Positions 1-12,658 of a stretch of 64,000 bases of DNA are shown here, in pieces (position 1 is the stretch's first letter; each line of letters opens with the position of its first letter). Made by a program: the position numbers and the translations under genes. Origin of the DNA: Polytrichum commune (taxonomy: Eukaryota > Streptophyta > Polytrichopsida > Polytrichales > Polytrichaceae); assembly GCA_950295325.1 (NCBI GenBank), contig OX485809.1, forward strand, positions 38,099,081-38,163,080, in the 5' to 3' direction. Under the pieces are notes generated by a model that saw only the letters and a program-made list of their open reading frames with translations, did not search any database and had not been told where the DNA came from.

Positions 1-175
1 TCAGTGCCTAGTCAGTCACCCAGAAACATTTACAAGGGCCAGAGAAACAATGAGACTAGTTGTGAGAGAAAGTTATCAGTTACCGTACAACCTACACAAC
101 AATCACCCATCACTAATATCCTTCAGAAATTATTTTTGGCAAAAACACTGCTCAAAGTTCCAGCCTTGTCTGAAC

Positions 176-424
176 GAGTGTTGGTCTAGTATCCTCTTTT
201 TTTGATACCGTTTGGATATCTATAACGAGGATTACAAATATTTTGATACCAGTAGGGTATAAGTGTTTGTAAGGTATTTTTGTTTTTGATACCATAAGGG
301 TCTATGAACCATGCAAGAATCTTCATACCTAGACAATTTTGACACCCACAGGTAGGTTCTTTGATACCATCATTGATGTTGATTATTGATACTGTGCATT
401 CACCAATATACTGGTGCAACATTG
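176..424. mobile_element. 249-bp hAT-like MITE
   Basis: The element is flanked by identical 8-bp copies of GTCTGAAC (168-175 and 425-432), the target duplication size of hAT transposons. It starts GAGTGTTGGTCTAGTAT and ends with the loosely matching inverse (...GGTGCAACATTG). A related copy lies at about 53220-53528, sharing the motifs GATACCAGTAGGGT and TTGATTATTGATAC. It has no coding capacity. It sits just downstream of the glutamine-rich MED15-like exon on the minus strand. Confidence 0.75.
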
Positions 425-456
425 GTCTGAACATAAGAAAGTGCAGTGAAGCAAAC

Positions 457-1468
457 CTGCTGCTGCTGCTGCTGTACAACTTGCTGTTGCTGTGCAGCTT
501 GGCGCTGCTGCTGTTGCATTTGTTGGAGGCGGCTGCTCATCACTGTGGGATTCATAACCTGGCCAGCCACACCAATCGAATTCTGGGACAAACCAGTAAT
601 GGTCGACAAGTTGGAGCCCAGCCCAGAAGCCGGAGTTTGAATACCACCAGCTCCAACATTTGCCTGAATAGACTGAGCCAGCAGCTGTTGCTGCTGACGT
701 TGCTGGAGTTGCTGCTGCTGAAGCTGCTGTTGTTGCTGTGATTGACCCCCCAGCTGGACTCCATTGCCCAATGTTTGTGCAGCATTCCGCATTGCAAGAG
801 CTGCTGCAGAACGAGACCACAAAGATATTTATTACAACCTCTAGGCACAGAGCCTAATCCAAATGTATGTGGCTGCTTTACTAGACCTAATTGGAACCCC
901 TGGACTGAAACTCTTCAAACCACAATGTCATCACCTCATCCCGAACAACTGCAGTAGATTCTCAACTGCAAACAACCACATTGTGATTCTTCCATTATTA
1001 TCATTTGTTTGTCTACTATGTCTAGTCTTTCGCACTGACCTGCATCCACCGGTTTCATTGCTGCCTGACCTGCTGCCTGAGGCACTGGAACACCATGCCT
1101 GGCTTGCAATGGATTACCATTGGCCTTGGTCTCAAGAGACAGCATCTTCAGGGAGATCTTTCGAAGGTAGTCTTGCTGGAAGATACGCCAATCATTTCAG
1201 ATACTGTTAGCTATGAAACCTATTACCAAATCCTTTGAGATTTCCTATTCACGTTGGATAAACTAACGATAGAGAACATTTGAAACCTATTGTGATGCAT
1301 GACCTGATTCGCAGAGAAAGCTTCTGGAACCTCAACGAGTTGGCATTGTAGAGTACCTGGTCTGTTGCAGCCTGAAAGATCTTCTCTTCAAATCGCCATG
1401 CTATCATAAGAAGCTCGTCTACACCATCCTGCCCTGCCACTGGCATGTGTCGTTGCAAAGTGTCCATT
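457..1468 (-). CDS. MED15: MED15-like Mediator subunit, KIX and Gln-rich exons (partial)
   Basis: Three minus-strand exons splice in frame with good GT-AG sites: 1468-1357, 1175-1040 and 803-457. The first encodes MDTLQRHMPVAGQDGVDE and then a stretch ending RFEEKIFQAATDQ. The second opens QDYLRKISLKMLSLETK. Together these are most of the three-helix KIX domain of plant MED15, which contacts activator domains within the Mediator tail in the nucleus. The third exon opens AALAMRNAAQTLGN and becomes glutamine-rich, as MED15 does after KIX. The donors at 1356, 1039 and 456 read CAG|GTACTC, CAG|GTCAGT-like and CAG|GTTTGC. All three exons are open. The exon before MDTLQRH (normally containing a DWRSQL-type motif and ending NKI) was not found in the 2 kb upstream, and downstream exons are missing or outside the window. 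This is therefore a partial gene and possibly a pseudogene, although it is the best preserved of the three copies here. Confidence 0.75.
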
Positions 1469-3480
1469 CTGCATAAACAAGAAACAAAGCCAGTTCCTAC
1501 ATTTCAATCACAACATGACTTCCCACATGATCGCAGCTATTCCAATGATATGCTTAACCTCGGACATAGTTCTCCACCACCTCCATAACCTGAGAACTGG
1601 TTCCAACATACCTGTACAATAAGTTCCAAACGTATACTTTGACCAGACCATATTTTCCTTCCCCAATTTTGGTTATATTTCTAAAATATGAGGGAAACAC
1701 ACAATCCCAAAACAATGCCTACTCTCGTAATCACACACTTTAAATTATCACAGGAGGGCTACGCATTGCGTTTGTCTGTATAAACTCTGTCAGCATATGC
1801 TATGTCTGCCTCGAACCACAACCTGCAACTCAAACTTACATTCTTTTCACAATTTTTTGACGAGAGTCATGTGCCAACGATGCCCGCCAGGAGTTCTCCA
1901 TCGTGGAGGTCGTTGAATCAGACTCAACAATATCGGTGCTTGCAAGGGATCTGTAGATGGTATATTCCAATTTGTACTACCTCCAAATGAAAGGCCTGAA
2001 CAGGGACAGCACACGGACAAACCAATCCACAGGCATATAAGTAACAGCCATTATATCCGATTCCGAAGAAGAGAACTCTAAAATTTACACACTCCAGTAG
2101 CCAATGGCTCCCAACCTTCACAACACAATCTTTCTATGCCACACAAATCTAGACCCCAACTTTGAAACCCTACTGACACCGATCCAATCCAAACAGAGAA
2201 TGCGTAATCGGATGACTTCTGGCGATCAACTAGAGACCAATTGACGATAGAGGTCAGACACCCAGAAATTCATCTCAAATCGGATACAAGGAGATCCATA
2301 CACGAAGTGAGCAAAAACTCAAATTCTTGGTAGTGCACTCCTGTCTTCCGAGCTTAATGATGTTCGCCCTAAAACTACAGACTTTGTTGCAGACTTCATA
2401 AACAACCCCGAAGATGCTGAAAGGCTGACATAGCAAGTCCTTTTTTTCAAGTGATGTTTCCTTTCAAGAAACTGCAGAGGAATAGAGTCCCCACAGACCA
2501 TTTGCAAACAGATCCATGATTGCCATTACTACGGCATTCAAGATCAAAACTTGTGGTAGTCAGCCACAATAAAACCCTTCCCCCCTGAATCTCTCTCGCT
2601 CGCGCGCTCTCTCTGTCCATACCAAATTCGGACTGGCATATAGATCTGGAGAACCTCTTGGACGGCGTAAATGACCGCTTTACATTCTCACAAGACTCAC
2701 CAAGGCCAATCCAGTTCCCAGTGAAGCTGCCACGGCACACCAAATTCGGTACCAATCCGCTTCAAGAGCGCCCGTGGATGCTTTCACAGGCTGCAAACCC
2801 TTTTCCAATTCAATTCAACCTATGAATCCTTCGCCTTTTTCCTTCTCTGTTTCCTTCAAGCCACCGAACCCTGTCTCCCTTAACCCAAAACTACAGCTTT
2901 TGTCCCACCCACAGAATTCCTCCCCATCAAAAAGAAACAACAACAACCCTTCACCCACCCGACCCTTTGCCCATCTCTGGAGTTCCCCTTACAACCCTAC
3001 AAACTAGAAATCAAAACCGAAACGAAACAAAACTACAAAAACAAACACTCGGTCACCCCCGAAGGCCTGGAAAAGCAAGCAAGAGAAAGGGGGTGGGGAC
3101 CGGTGGGCAATGTCTCTCTACTTGCTCCGACTAACTTTAGTTGCAGGCAATCTTGTGCAGACACTCCGGGAAGGTGAACAGAGTGAGTGTCTGTCTGTCT
3201 TCTCTGTCTGTGTCTGCACACGCAGCACGCAGCGGATGAGTGGTTGGTGGCAGGAACGAAGAAGATCAGGGGAGGAGGGAGCTTGGGAAGCAAGAAGGTG
3301 GAGGAGGGGTAAAGCGAGGGAGAAGGCCACAAAGTGAGCGGCAAGTGGGGCCCTTTCTTTCTTCTTTCCCCTTGTGCTTTTTCCTTGCCTTGTTGCCATT
3401 GTGCAGCTGGGATTCCTCCTCACCCTTGTTTGTGGTGTCCCTCCACTCCCATGCCCCCAACCTAACTTAGTCCACACCAT
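1469..3480. other. Upstream region of MED15-like copy A, no confirmed exon
   Basis: On the minus strand this should hold the first MED15 exon, the 5' UTR and the promoter. I see CT/GT-rich sequence around 3180-3240 and 2600-2640, and proline-like C-rich sequence at 2820-3010. The minus-strand reading near 2790-2700 contains a possible ALEADW followed by a frame break and a consensus donor (GTGAGT), reminiscent of the MED15 N-terminus but not convincing. Part of the region (about 1668-2216 and 2579-2847) is absent from unit B. Confidence 0.4.
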
Positions 3481-4900
3481 GTCCACCTCTCATCTCCACT
3501 ACCTCGTGCAAGTGGGGATGCTGCTATTCACCAATCCCTCGCGAGGAAAGGTAATAACAAAAGTCATTTATTGGGGACGTCTTTTGGCGTCTTGTGACAT
3601 GAATTGGGCCCCTCGTGAGAGAGTTTAATCATATTCTTGTAGGTCGCGGTCCCCCCCCCCCCCTCCTCCATTATCGTATTGAGTGTCCACATCTCAAAGA
3701 GCAAGAGTGCTCATGTTTGTATCCCAGGTGACGAAGCATGCATCGGATTCGCCTAAACTGTATGAAAAAAGAAGCCATCAAAATTCCTATGGTTTTTCAG
3801 ATGTAAGCTTGCATAGTTTATGTATAGGCAATAAGAGTTCCAAATTTCATGCTTGCTCACACTCGCCCTTGTGGTGTCCCCCCACCCCACCCCCCCAACC
3901 TAGTCCACACCATCTCCACCTCTCCTCCTCACTGCCTTGTGCAAGTGGTGGTGTTATTCACCAAACCTTTGATGAGAAAGATAAGAAAAAATTATTGATT
4001 GGGAAGGTTTTTTGCCGTTTTGTGACATCAATTGGGTCCCTTCGGGGGGGGGGGGGGGGGGAGAAAGTAAATGCCCTTGTAGGTTACGGCCTCGGACTCC
4101 CTCCATTATCATGATAAGTTTATGCATCTCAAAGAGCATGTGCGATCATGTTTGTATTCTAGATGATGAACCAAGTGCCAACGATGAAGAAAACAAGTGT
4201 CTAAACAAATTCCTAAATCAAATGAAACTTGGAGAAGCCGATGGCCATTATTTCTCGATTTCCACTCGAGTTGCGTTGGTTCGCCCGTGTTGGTTGTATT
4301 TTGGTGCAATTCTTGCAATTGAAATCTCAATTTGTGCCCCAAAAAAAATTAAAAAAAGGAGAAGCCAATAATATGTAATTGTTTCCCTATAAGTTTCACA
4401 CATGCATGCATACCGTACTACCTTTACCACATTGGGTATTTATGGTATAATATGTATTGTATTTGTATTTGTAGATTCAACAATTTGAGTTTAAGGGGGG
4501 AATTTGTTTTTTCCATATTTATTTTTTAGATTTAAAAAAATCCTTCAATGGTTTAATTAGTACCAACATGGTAAAGGTACTACAGTATTTTACAAAAATG
4601 TGATAGGAATTTCACATTTCATGCTAGCTTGACTCACCCTTGTGGTGTCTTTTTATCCCCCCCCCCCCCCAAAAAAAAATAATAATAAATCCATACCATC
4701 TCCACCTCTCATTTCCACTACCTCGTGCCATTAATGGTGCTATTTATCAATCCCTTAATAGGAAAAATTAGTGAATTAGGTCCTTCAGTCTAGTGGTTCA
4801 ATGTTCTTGTAGGTCACTGTCTTCTTCCATTACCATGTCAAGTTTCCACCTCTCAAAGAGCAAGGGCATTCATCTCTTCATCATGGATGATATAATTAGT
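3472..4900. repeat. Three degenerate internal repeat units in unit A
   Basis: Units at about 3472-3740, 3895-4170 and 4690-4900 share the order CCATCTCCACCTCTC, CCTCGTGCAAGTGG, TTGTGACATCAATTGGG, TGTAGGT(C/T)(A/G)C, and CATCTCAAAGAGCA(A/T)G followed by a TTTGTATTC-type end. The same three units recur in unit B at about 12659-12925, 13088-13350 and 13885-14130, so they predate the large duplication. Long C or G homopolymers lie inside them (C13 at 3651-3663, G18 at 4044-4061, C14 at 4657-4670). Confidence 0.75.
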
Positions 4901-6481
4901 GTCAATGAAACCAAATCAAGTGTCAAAGTAGAATCCTAGAAAACAAACCATAGTTATAATTAGAAAACCAAACTATAGTTTTCCTTGCAATTTTTTGTCC
5001 GCATACATATCATCCAAATATGCGTTAAGAATTTCAAATTTCATGCTAGCTAAACTCCTCAACCTAATTGTAAAATACAAAGACAAATAATTAATTGTGC
5101 ATGCATTAGATTTTTTGAAATAGAGATGCATGTATGGATGAACTTGCTTTAAGTTGCACCATCTCCACCCCCTCGTAACAATGTCAAATTTTTTGTTCAT
5201 TGTTTTTCAAGCGTTGGTCGCTATTTTGAATGGCATTGACAATATGGAACTTATGACACTTTCATCTAAAATAACAAAATCAACAAATAACATCTTTTGT
5301 CATTTGATGGATTGTGTTTCTCAAGTTACCCTCGATCTAGGCAATGGTATTCTTCCGCTAAGTACCCAATGTAGTCCAAAATATATTTGACCGTCATCCA
5401 ATTTATATGCTTGATTTGCGATTATTGGACCCTACAAATGGAAAATGTTTCTACAACAAAGTGAAACACGACTATGTCGTTTCCTACACTCAAACAATTC
5501 CCCCTGCCCCACCTCCCTACAAATTGTTGAACATTTAAAGTGTTTCACCGGTAATTCATACAATTTAGGGTCGTATGAATCACAAAGAATTCATGCACCA
5601 CAATAGATAATCTGAATATAAACCTCAATCCAACATAATCTCTTGATCAATTTTGATTGTGAACCAACCATAATCTATTGTCATAAAACAATTTGGACGA
5701 CTTGTTTGCAAGAGGTACAATGTGTAGAATATGTTGGTAAGTAGGGAGCACCACCGCTTGCAAAGGCAAGCATGCAACATTCCACAAAGAATGTAGATGT
5801 TTTATTTTTCATTGGTATGTTGTAAATTTGTCATATGATGTGTTGTTGGTAGTTGTGAGAGTGTGGTTGACAATAAGTGGAGGTACCCTACATGGTGTTC
5901 ATTGAAATACTATTGGATTCTTTGCAAATTGATTTATGACATCTCTTTTTCTTCATTTTTAAGAGCATCATAGCTCTCATACAAAACTCCACATTGATGT
6001 TATTCTCTCATCTTCATTATCCCAATTATAGTTGGTGAGAAATTTTGACTATATTTTATGTTGTTTTCAACAACATTCTTATACCTTTGATTTTATAGAT
6101 GCCACGGAGTTTTGTTCCATGATCTCATTGAGATTGAAATTTTATTTTAAGGTCTTGGTGAACCAAAACAACATGTCAAACAATGAATTTGAGCAACTAA
6201 GCCATAACAACAACTTCCAAAACTCTCTGATTCATTCTAAAAGAGAGTCAACTTCTATCTGTATGTGCTCAAAACCATGTGCATGGCCTTCACTACCGTA
6301 GTTCATTGGGATGTTTCTCCTCTCACACCCCCCCCCCTCCAATGTTTTAGAGGAAACAAAACTCATGGTAACTCTTGTTCCATAGCACATCACTTTGAGA
6401 CTCATCCCTTATGATGTCCTTTTCCTTAAGTTTTGTGCATCCCCACCAAACATCATCACCATCGCACAAAGATGTTTTATT

Positions 6482-6498
6482 GGGGGGGGGGGGGGGGG
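6482..6498 (+). repeat. G17 homopolymer tract
   Basis: This is an uninterrupted run of 17 G. The homologous position in unit B (15720-15731) has 12 G, so the tract is length-variable between duplicated copies. Similar G runs are at 13236-13252 and 61663-61677. Confidence 0.9.
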
Positions 6499-8558
6499 TT
6501 CAATTTGAAACCAAGAATTTCCCAATTCCTCAAGATTCCTTACCCACAATGGTTGCTATGACATACCAAGAGAAAACTAACACGTTTTGTGAAGGGATCA
6601 AGCACAATAACAAATCTATATGAGTATAGAGATTGTCTAGAGAATGATTAATGCAAACAAGGGTGTCACCTTCAAAATATTATTCAAATTCATAACATTG
6701 TTTTGTGGGACTGACAATAATCCATAGAATATTCCCATGTTTAGAATGAATATAAAGAATAATATGTGAAATATTAACAGTTCCACAGAACATTGTTATG
6801 GATTTGAATAATGTTATGTTAGACTTGGTGTGCCAAAAACTTATATTAATATCAAACCACTATAGCCAAACACCCATGTTTGTGGGAGGAGTAGGATCGA
6901 TCCTAGAAATTAACTCATTCTAGCAAAAATATTTCATTGACTTCAATGTTGGATTGCGTGAATTGCTCAAATTAAATAGCACAACTTGGACCAGTCCCAG
7001 AATTATTTGGGGATTTTTCCAAACAAGACAAACAAACTCAGACCCTTACACCGTCTACTTTTTTTTCATGTATCCGGAACCTTCTTAGAGATTTTTTTTA
7101 ATCACAAATGGAGGAAATATTTGAGTAGAATTTCAATCTTTAATCAATGGTAAAGATGATTTTGAACTATTATCCATTATATTTTACAAGAAATGATAGA
7201 GTTCTTTGTAATCGTGAAATGGGATCCCTATGTAATATACGAGGGAAGCTAGCATGTGAATGGTGAGTAGTGAGCAATAACATGCGAGGAGTGAGCAATA
7301 CCATCTTATAGAAGTTTTCATTTTACGAATACATTTCATAAAGTTGAATAGTTTAGCTATAAATAGAATACAAGGGCACATATTACATCCAAAAAATAAA
7401 CCATATCACCATGGAATTCATGCTCTACATCATGTCAAGGGGTTTATCATCATATAATACACCCGGTATACGTAGATGTAGAAAAAACTTAATATAATAT
7501 TGTAGCTTTCATGTTAGTAAATGGAACTCGGAATTAGCTACATTTACCTATATATATTGATCAAATTTATATGTCAACAATGTACTAACATCACATCCTA
7601 ATTATATTATTAATTATTGGTGCTCAACAATAGTTGCAGCCCTATATGATTTAGGTATGATGTGCATGACCTTGTTGTAGTTCAAATTTACAGCAACATA
7701 CATGAAGGTGTTTGCCATCATGTAGTCAACCTTGCACACATTGGAAGTGTTCTAGTATCTCATTTGTTCCTATGCTTGGCATCATGTGCATTTGGATTGC
7801 GCCAACTTTTCAATGTTGAAAACCAACATCTTCTAGATTAAATATCTCAATACAACGTTTTCACTTACAAATCAAATACCTCATCCCCAATTCACTTTCG
7901 CTTTCAAATTTGAGAAATACTTTAAATATATATTCATTCATATGACGTAGCTCATAAAAATTTGACCATGCAACATTCATCATTGAACCCAAGGAAATGA
8001 TGAAACCTAGATTTATGAACAAATAATCATTTGAGTCACCATGTAAGCACAAATATTATCAAATTTTAAGAACTTTACAAATGTGATTTGTAGATCTACC
8101 TTTATTTTAAATATTTAAATAGATAATTTATTTGTAAACAACAACAAAATGCAATAAACAATAACTCCCCCTTATATATATTATAAAATTCAATGCCTCT
8201 AAAAATGCCCTTCTATGTAGTCATATTATTGAATTTGTGGTGTCCAAAGGACATACTTACTTCTCCAAAATAATACAATCATAGCACCTTTTTGATTTGT
8301 ACATAACTATATGGATTAATATCCCTTCCTTACGTGTACTTTGTAAACCAAAATTTCAATAAGAGCGTTAGCTACTAGATTGTAGACTTGGAGTATATGT
8401 ACTCTCTGTATGTTAAATTGGGTAGTTGGGTGCAAGAAAATATGTTCCAGAACAACAAAAGTTATCAGTCAAAAACTAAACTTTGCGACAATTAGAGGTT
8501 GCTTAACATTTACATCTCCTACACCATTTACATAACAATATGATCATTGGAATTGACC

Positions 8559-10066
8559 CAAACTGGTCAGAATGTTGTGCAGGCACAGGTTGGGGTGCAC
8601 CAGCAGGTGGAGGAGGTTGGCCAGGTGCACCAGGTCCTGGAGGTCCTGGCACACGCAAATATGGTATCATACGATGAAAGACATCCTTGTAGTGCTTCAG
8701 GTTTTGCAGTTGTTCAGCTGGCATTGGCTGCATTGTCACATATTCAGATCCATTAGCAATGTTTGACTAGAAAAAATATAGATCACTGCACTGAAAACCA
8801 AACAACGGTGCTGCAGAGAATTCTATGAAAATTCATAACCACTCACAACTACACACAACAAATGCCAGACATGAAAGTAGACTGCCATAGATCAAACTGC
8901 CAAAACCCTCAACTCCTCATCTGACAAAATTTGAACCCTTCTCAGGACATGCAATAAACACTTTTTGAATCCATCAAACCTCCAATATTGACTCTAATTG
9001 TTGTGTATTTTGGACCATAAGAGAATTCCACTAACAAGGAGACGCTTCACTTCTGCAGGAACCCTCTAATTTGCAATCATCAGAACAAGATGCTCAAAAC
9101 ACCCACAGGTGCTTTTGATATTAAAAGGTTCTGTGGAACAGATGAACAACCTGATTGCTGCGAGTGCACAGCATCTCATAAAGCTCATTCATATCTGATG
9201 AGTATTTGTTGTTCAACGATTGTAGCTGTGCAACCAAACAAACACCAGATGTCAACAGGGTTTTTATAGTTGAAAAACCTAATACTCGACACAATGAAAG
9301 TCACCCAAAGTTACAAAAGCCAGTGTAAACCTGTGTTTTGACAATGTCACGTTGCTATTGCTGCGGTGGCAGCGGCTGCTGCAGGGGAACTCCTGTTGTT
9401 ACAAAAATCGGTCATCAGCAGTGTATGTATTGGACTACCTATAAAGGACACTTCATGAACTATACAGACTCAAAACATATTATATCTTGATGTTACAAAT
9501 GCAAAACAGAACTCTTACACCCATTCATCAACAATTATCTCACAGAAACAGGTAGTCGCTCAAAAAGCCTAAACTAGTGTAGCAATGGTATGTGTAATCA
9601 ACACTGCTAAGCATCAGATCCACCGTCGCTCGCAAACCTTGCATGTCCGCTCTGAAATCATCCATTAGTGTACTCTGCCCTACCTGGCTGTCCAATGCGC
9701 TGATGCTGCCCCTGCTGCTGGCTGGAGACAGTCGGCTGTTGTGCAACTGGTTGTGATGAAGAGGGCTGTGACTGTTGTGATTGCGCCAATCATTTCAGAT
9801 ACTGTTAGCTATGAAACCTATTACCAAATCCTTTGAGATTGCCTACTCACGTTGGATAAACTAACGATAGAGAACATTTGAAACCTATTGTGATGCATGA
9901 CCTGATTCGCAGAGAAAGCTTCTGTAACCTCAACGAGTTGGCATTGTAGAGTACCTGGTCTGTTGCAGCCTGAAAGATCTTCTCTGGAAAACGCCATCCT
10001 ATCATAAAACGCTCGTCTACACCATCCTGCCCTGCCACTGGCATGTGTCGTTGCAAAGTGTCCATT
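8559..10066 (-). pseudogene. MED15: MED15-like copy B, rearranged fragment with downstream exons
   Basis: Reading on the minus strand, a KIX exon (10066-9955, MDTLQRHMPVAGQDGVDE) is open but carries RFPEKI where copy A has RFEEKI, putting a proline in a helix. The second KIX exon and most of the Gln-rich exon are missing: at about 9787 intron sequence runs directly into a Q/S-rich stretch (AQSQQSQPSSSQPVAQQP) ending at donor 9684. A short exon near 9378-9338 reads QPLPPQQ, then a TAG stop, then QRDIVKTQ. Exon 9225-9151 encodes LQSLNNKYSSDMNELYEMLC, matching the region of plant MED15 after its Gln-rich middle. Exon 8727 to 8559 begins PMPAEQLQNLKHYKDVFHRM and continues proline-rich until cut at the duplication junction. 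The missing exons and internal stop make this a pseudogene. It does show that the source gene was longer than copy A displays. Confidence 0.7.
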
Positions 10067-10840
10067 CTGCATAAACAAGAAACAAAGCCAGTTCCTACAT
10101 TTCAATCACAACATGACTTCCCACATGATCGCAGCTATTCCAATGCTATGCTTAACCTCGGACATAGTTCTCCACCACCTCCATAACCTGAGAACTGGTT
10201 CCAACATACCTGTACAATAAGTTCCAAACGTATACTTGAACAGACCATATTTTCCTGGCCCAATTTTGGTTGACCTCTGGCAATCAACTAGAGACCAATT
10301 GACGATAGAGGTCAGACACCCAGAAATTCATCTCAAATCGGATACAAGGAGATCCATACACGAAGTGAGCAAAAACTCAAATTCTTGGTAGTGCACTCTT
10401 GTCTTTGTCTTCCGAGCTTAATGATGTTCGCCTTAAAACTACAGACTTTGTTGCAGACTTCATAAACAACCCCGAAGATGCTGAAAGGCTGACATAGCAA
10501 GTCCTTTTTTTCAAGTGATGTTTCCTTTCAAGAAACTGCAGAGGAATAGAGTCCCCACAGACCATTGGCAAGCAGATCCGTGATTGCCATTACTATGGCA
10601 TTCAAGATCAAAACTTGTGGTAGTCAGCCACAATAAAACCCTCTGTTTCCTTCAAGCCACCGAACCCTGTCTCCCTTAACCCAAAACTACAGCTTTCGTC
10701 CCACCCACAGAATTCCTCCCCATCAAAAAGAAACAACAACAACCCTTCACCCACCCGACCCTTTGCCCATCTCTGGAGTTCCGCCTACAACCCTACAAAC
10801 TAGAAATCCAAACCAAAACGAAACAAAACTACAAAAACAA

Positions 10841-11283
10841 GAAAACGGTAGAACCGTGAGGCTCTGTCCTTTACTATGAAAGACTACAATTATAGTTGTC
10901 CACTTTGCTCATGCCAATCCATGGCTATTTACTATATCAAACCTTTCTTGGATTTTGTGCACCTTCTTCTCAAATGCAAGTCAAGGATTTTGATATCACC
11001 CGAAATTTTTAGAATAAATAATCAAGAACTGCTGAAATAACTATAGTTAACTAGATTTCTTTCAATGCATTTTAGGGAGCAACTATAGTTCTATATATAC
11101 ATATACATATAAATATATATACACATACACATACATATATAATTATAGTTAACATCCACATTAAATAAAGTGGACCAAAAATAACAAGAACAAATAACAT
11201 CCAAGTGTGAACGCAAAGTGGGTAGGAAATTTGCTCTTGAAACGAAGAAGTTGATGCATAGCCTCTGTCCTACAGACAGAGCC
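10841..11283. mobile_element. 443-bp insertion specific to unit B
   Basis: Unit A reads ACAAAAACAAACACTCGG without interruption (near 3040), whereas unit B is split by this segment. AACAA occurs on both sides (10836-10840 and 11284-11288), compatible with a 5-bp target duplication, although low complexity weakens this. The ends share only the short motif GGCTCTGTC in inverted orientation. The interior holds AT dinucleotide repeats near 11090-11140 and several CTATAGTT motifs. The type of element is unknown. Confidence 0.5.
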
Positions 11284-11630
11284 AACAAACACTCGGTCAC
11301 CCCCGAAGGCCTGGAAAAGCAAGCAAGAGAAAGGGGGTGGGGGGCCGGGTGGGCAATGTCTCTCTACTTGCTCCGACTAACTTTAGTTGCAGGCAATCTT
11401 GTGCCTCCCTTGCCCTCTCTCAACCAGTGTGTATGTTTGACAAATTTCATGTGACGTTCAACCTCAAATCCAAAGTGTCACGTGATGTTTTCAAAAACAA
11501 AAATGAATGTCAATTGACATCTACATTTTATTCCAAAATGTCACCTCAATTTTTGGCTTACACAATATTTTAGAAAACTAATATTTTGAATAATAAAAAA
11601 CATACTTGATTTGTAACAAAAAAAAAACTA

Positions 11631-12040
11631 TCAATCGAGTGTAAGTATCCTTCGGTCTCGCATGTTTCTCCAAATGTTGAAGATGGTAGCCCAATCCATT
11701 GCATCCACTTCAAGCCCACAAAGAGAAACCTGCATAAGAGCATCAAGGGTCTTCAAGTTCAACCTATTGCGCAAGTGGCTTTTGATTGCATTTTGTTTGG
11801 AAAATCCTCTCTCACAAATAGCTATACTTGATGGAATGAGTATAATTTTTTGCCAAAGTTGCATAAGTTTAGGCCAATTTGTGTGCCATTCCAAATAGCT
11901 ACCACATATGCGCCAAGCCTCAAATATCGTTTTGTTCTCACACTCATGTCAAAGTGTTTCCGTAAATTCCAAGAGTTCTCCCTTACACATGTCACTCTCT
12001 TCTTCAGTGTATTCAAACATTTGCCTCGCCATGTTCCTAG
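11631..12040 (-). pseudogene. hAT transposase C-terminal fragment
   Basis: The minus-strand frame 11894-11631 contains IPSSIAICERGFSKQNAIKS followed by an RNRLNLKTLDALMQVSL stretch, the conserved C-terminal dimerization region of hAT-superfamily transposases (usual pattern SxxxCERxFSxxNxIKxxxRNRL...LDALMxIS). A second frame (12016-11822) supplies the preceding part but is shifted, so the coding sequence is broken. The BED zinc finger and the catalytic RNase H-like part are absent. It lies in a roughly 947-bp segment (11404-12350) that interrupts unit B but not unit A. Copies of TCAATTGACGTG near 12228-12300 flank it on one side. A related fragment is at 42300-42554. Confidence 0.75.
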
Positions 12041-12658
12041 TTAATCTCGCTCTCCGATCATTGTCTTAGCTCCCGGTTACAAAGGAAATTGCAAGAGCAA
12101 AGTTGAACTTAAGTATGTGAGTGAGTGTAGGAAGTTCTCCTATTGTTATGGGTTATGTTTTCCGGATACTTGAGCTGCACTTTATAGTACTCAAGTAATA
12201 CGTGTCATTTCAATTTCTAGTGTGTCAATTGACGTGTGGTTTTCTTCTTCACAAGTCACAGTACATGTCAATTTCTAGATTGTGCGTGTCAATTGACGTG
12301 CATTTTTCTTTTGTGCAAGTTTTTGCGTGTCAAAAGAGAAAAACTCACTGCAGACACTCCGAGAAGGTGAATAGAGTGAGTGTCTCTCTTTTTGTCTGTC
12401 TTCTTTGTCTGTCTGTCTGCACACGCAGTGGATGAGTGGTGGGTGGTAGGAACAGAGAAGATCAGGGGAGAAGGGAGCTTGGGAAGCAAGAAGGTGGAGG
12501 CGGGGTAAAGCGAGGGAGAAGGCCACAAAGTGAGCGGCAAGTGGGGCCCTTTCTTTCTTCTTTCCCCTTGTGCTTTTTCCTTGCCCTGTTGCCATTGTGC
12601 AGCTGGGATTCCTCCTCACCCTTGTTTGTGGTGTCCCTCCACTCCCATGCCCCCAACC

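Larger units (their letters stand above)
1187..8558. repeat. Tandem segmental duplication, unit A
   Basis: Nearly the whole stretch is matched, in the same order and orientation, by 9787-18300. Examples are the text from 3601 against 12787, 4021 against 13207, 5400 against 14630, 7381 against 17119 and 8500 against 18240. The two units differ by substitutions, length changes in poly-G/C tracts and several insertions. No protein gene is evident in 3500-8558. The many short reading frames there are AT-rich and not conserved as protein between the units. Confidence 0.9.

Noticed and set aside
383-741. Leu/Cys-rich reading frames on the plus strand opposite the glutamine codons
   Set aside because: They are the complement of CAG/CAA repeats in the MED15-like exon. 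The minus-strand frame has proper splice sites and family similarity.
3240-3470. Basic/charged reading frame on both strands conserved at 12436-12762
   Set aside because: Its conservation only reflects the tandem duplication. Frames extend differently in the two units, and GA-rich sequence explains the composition.
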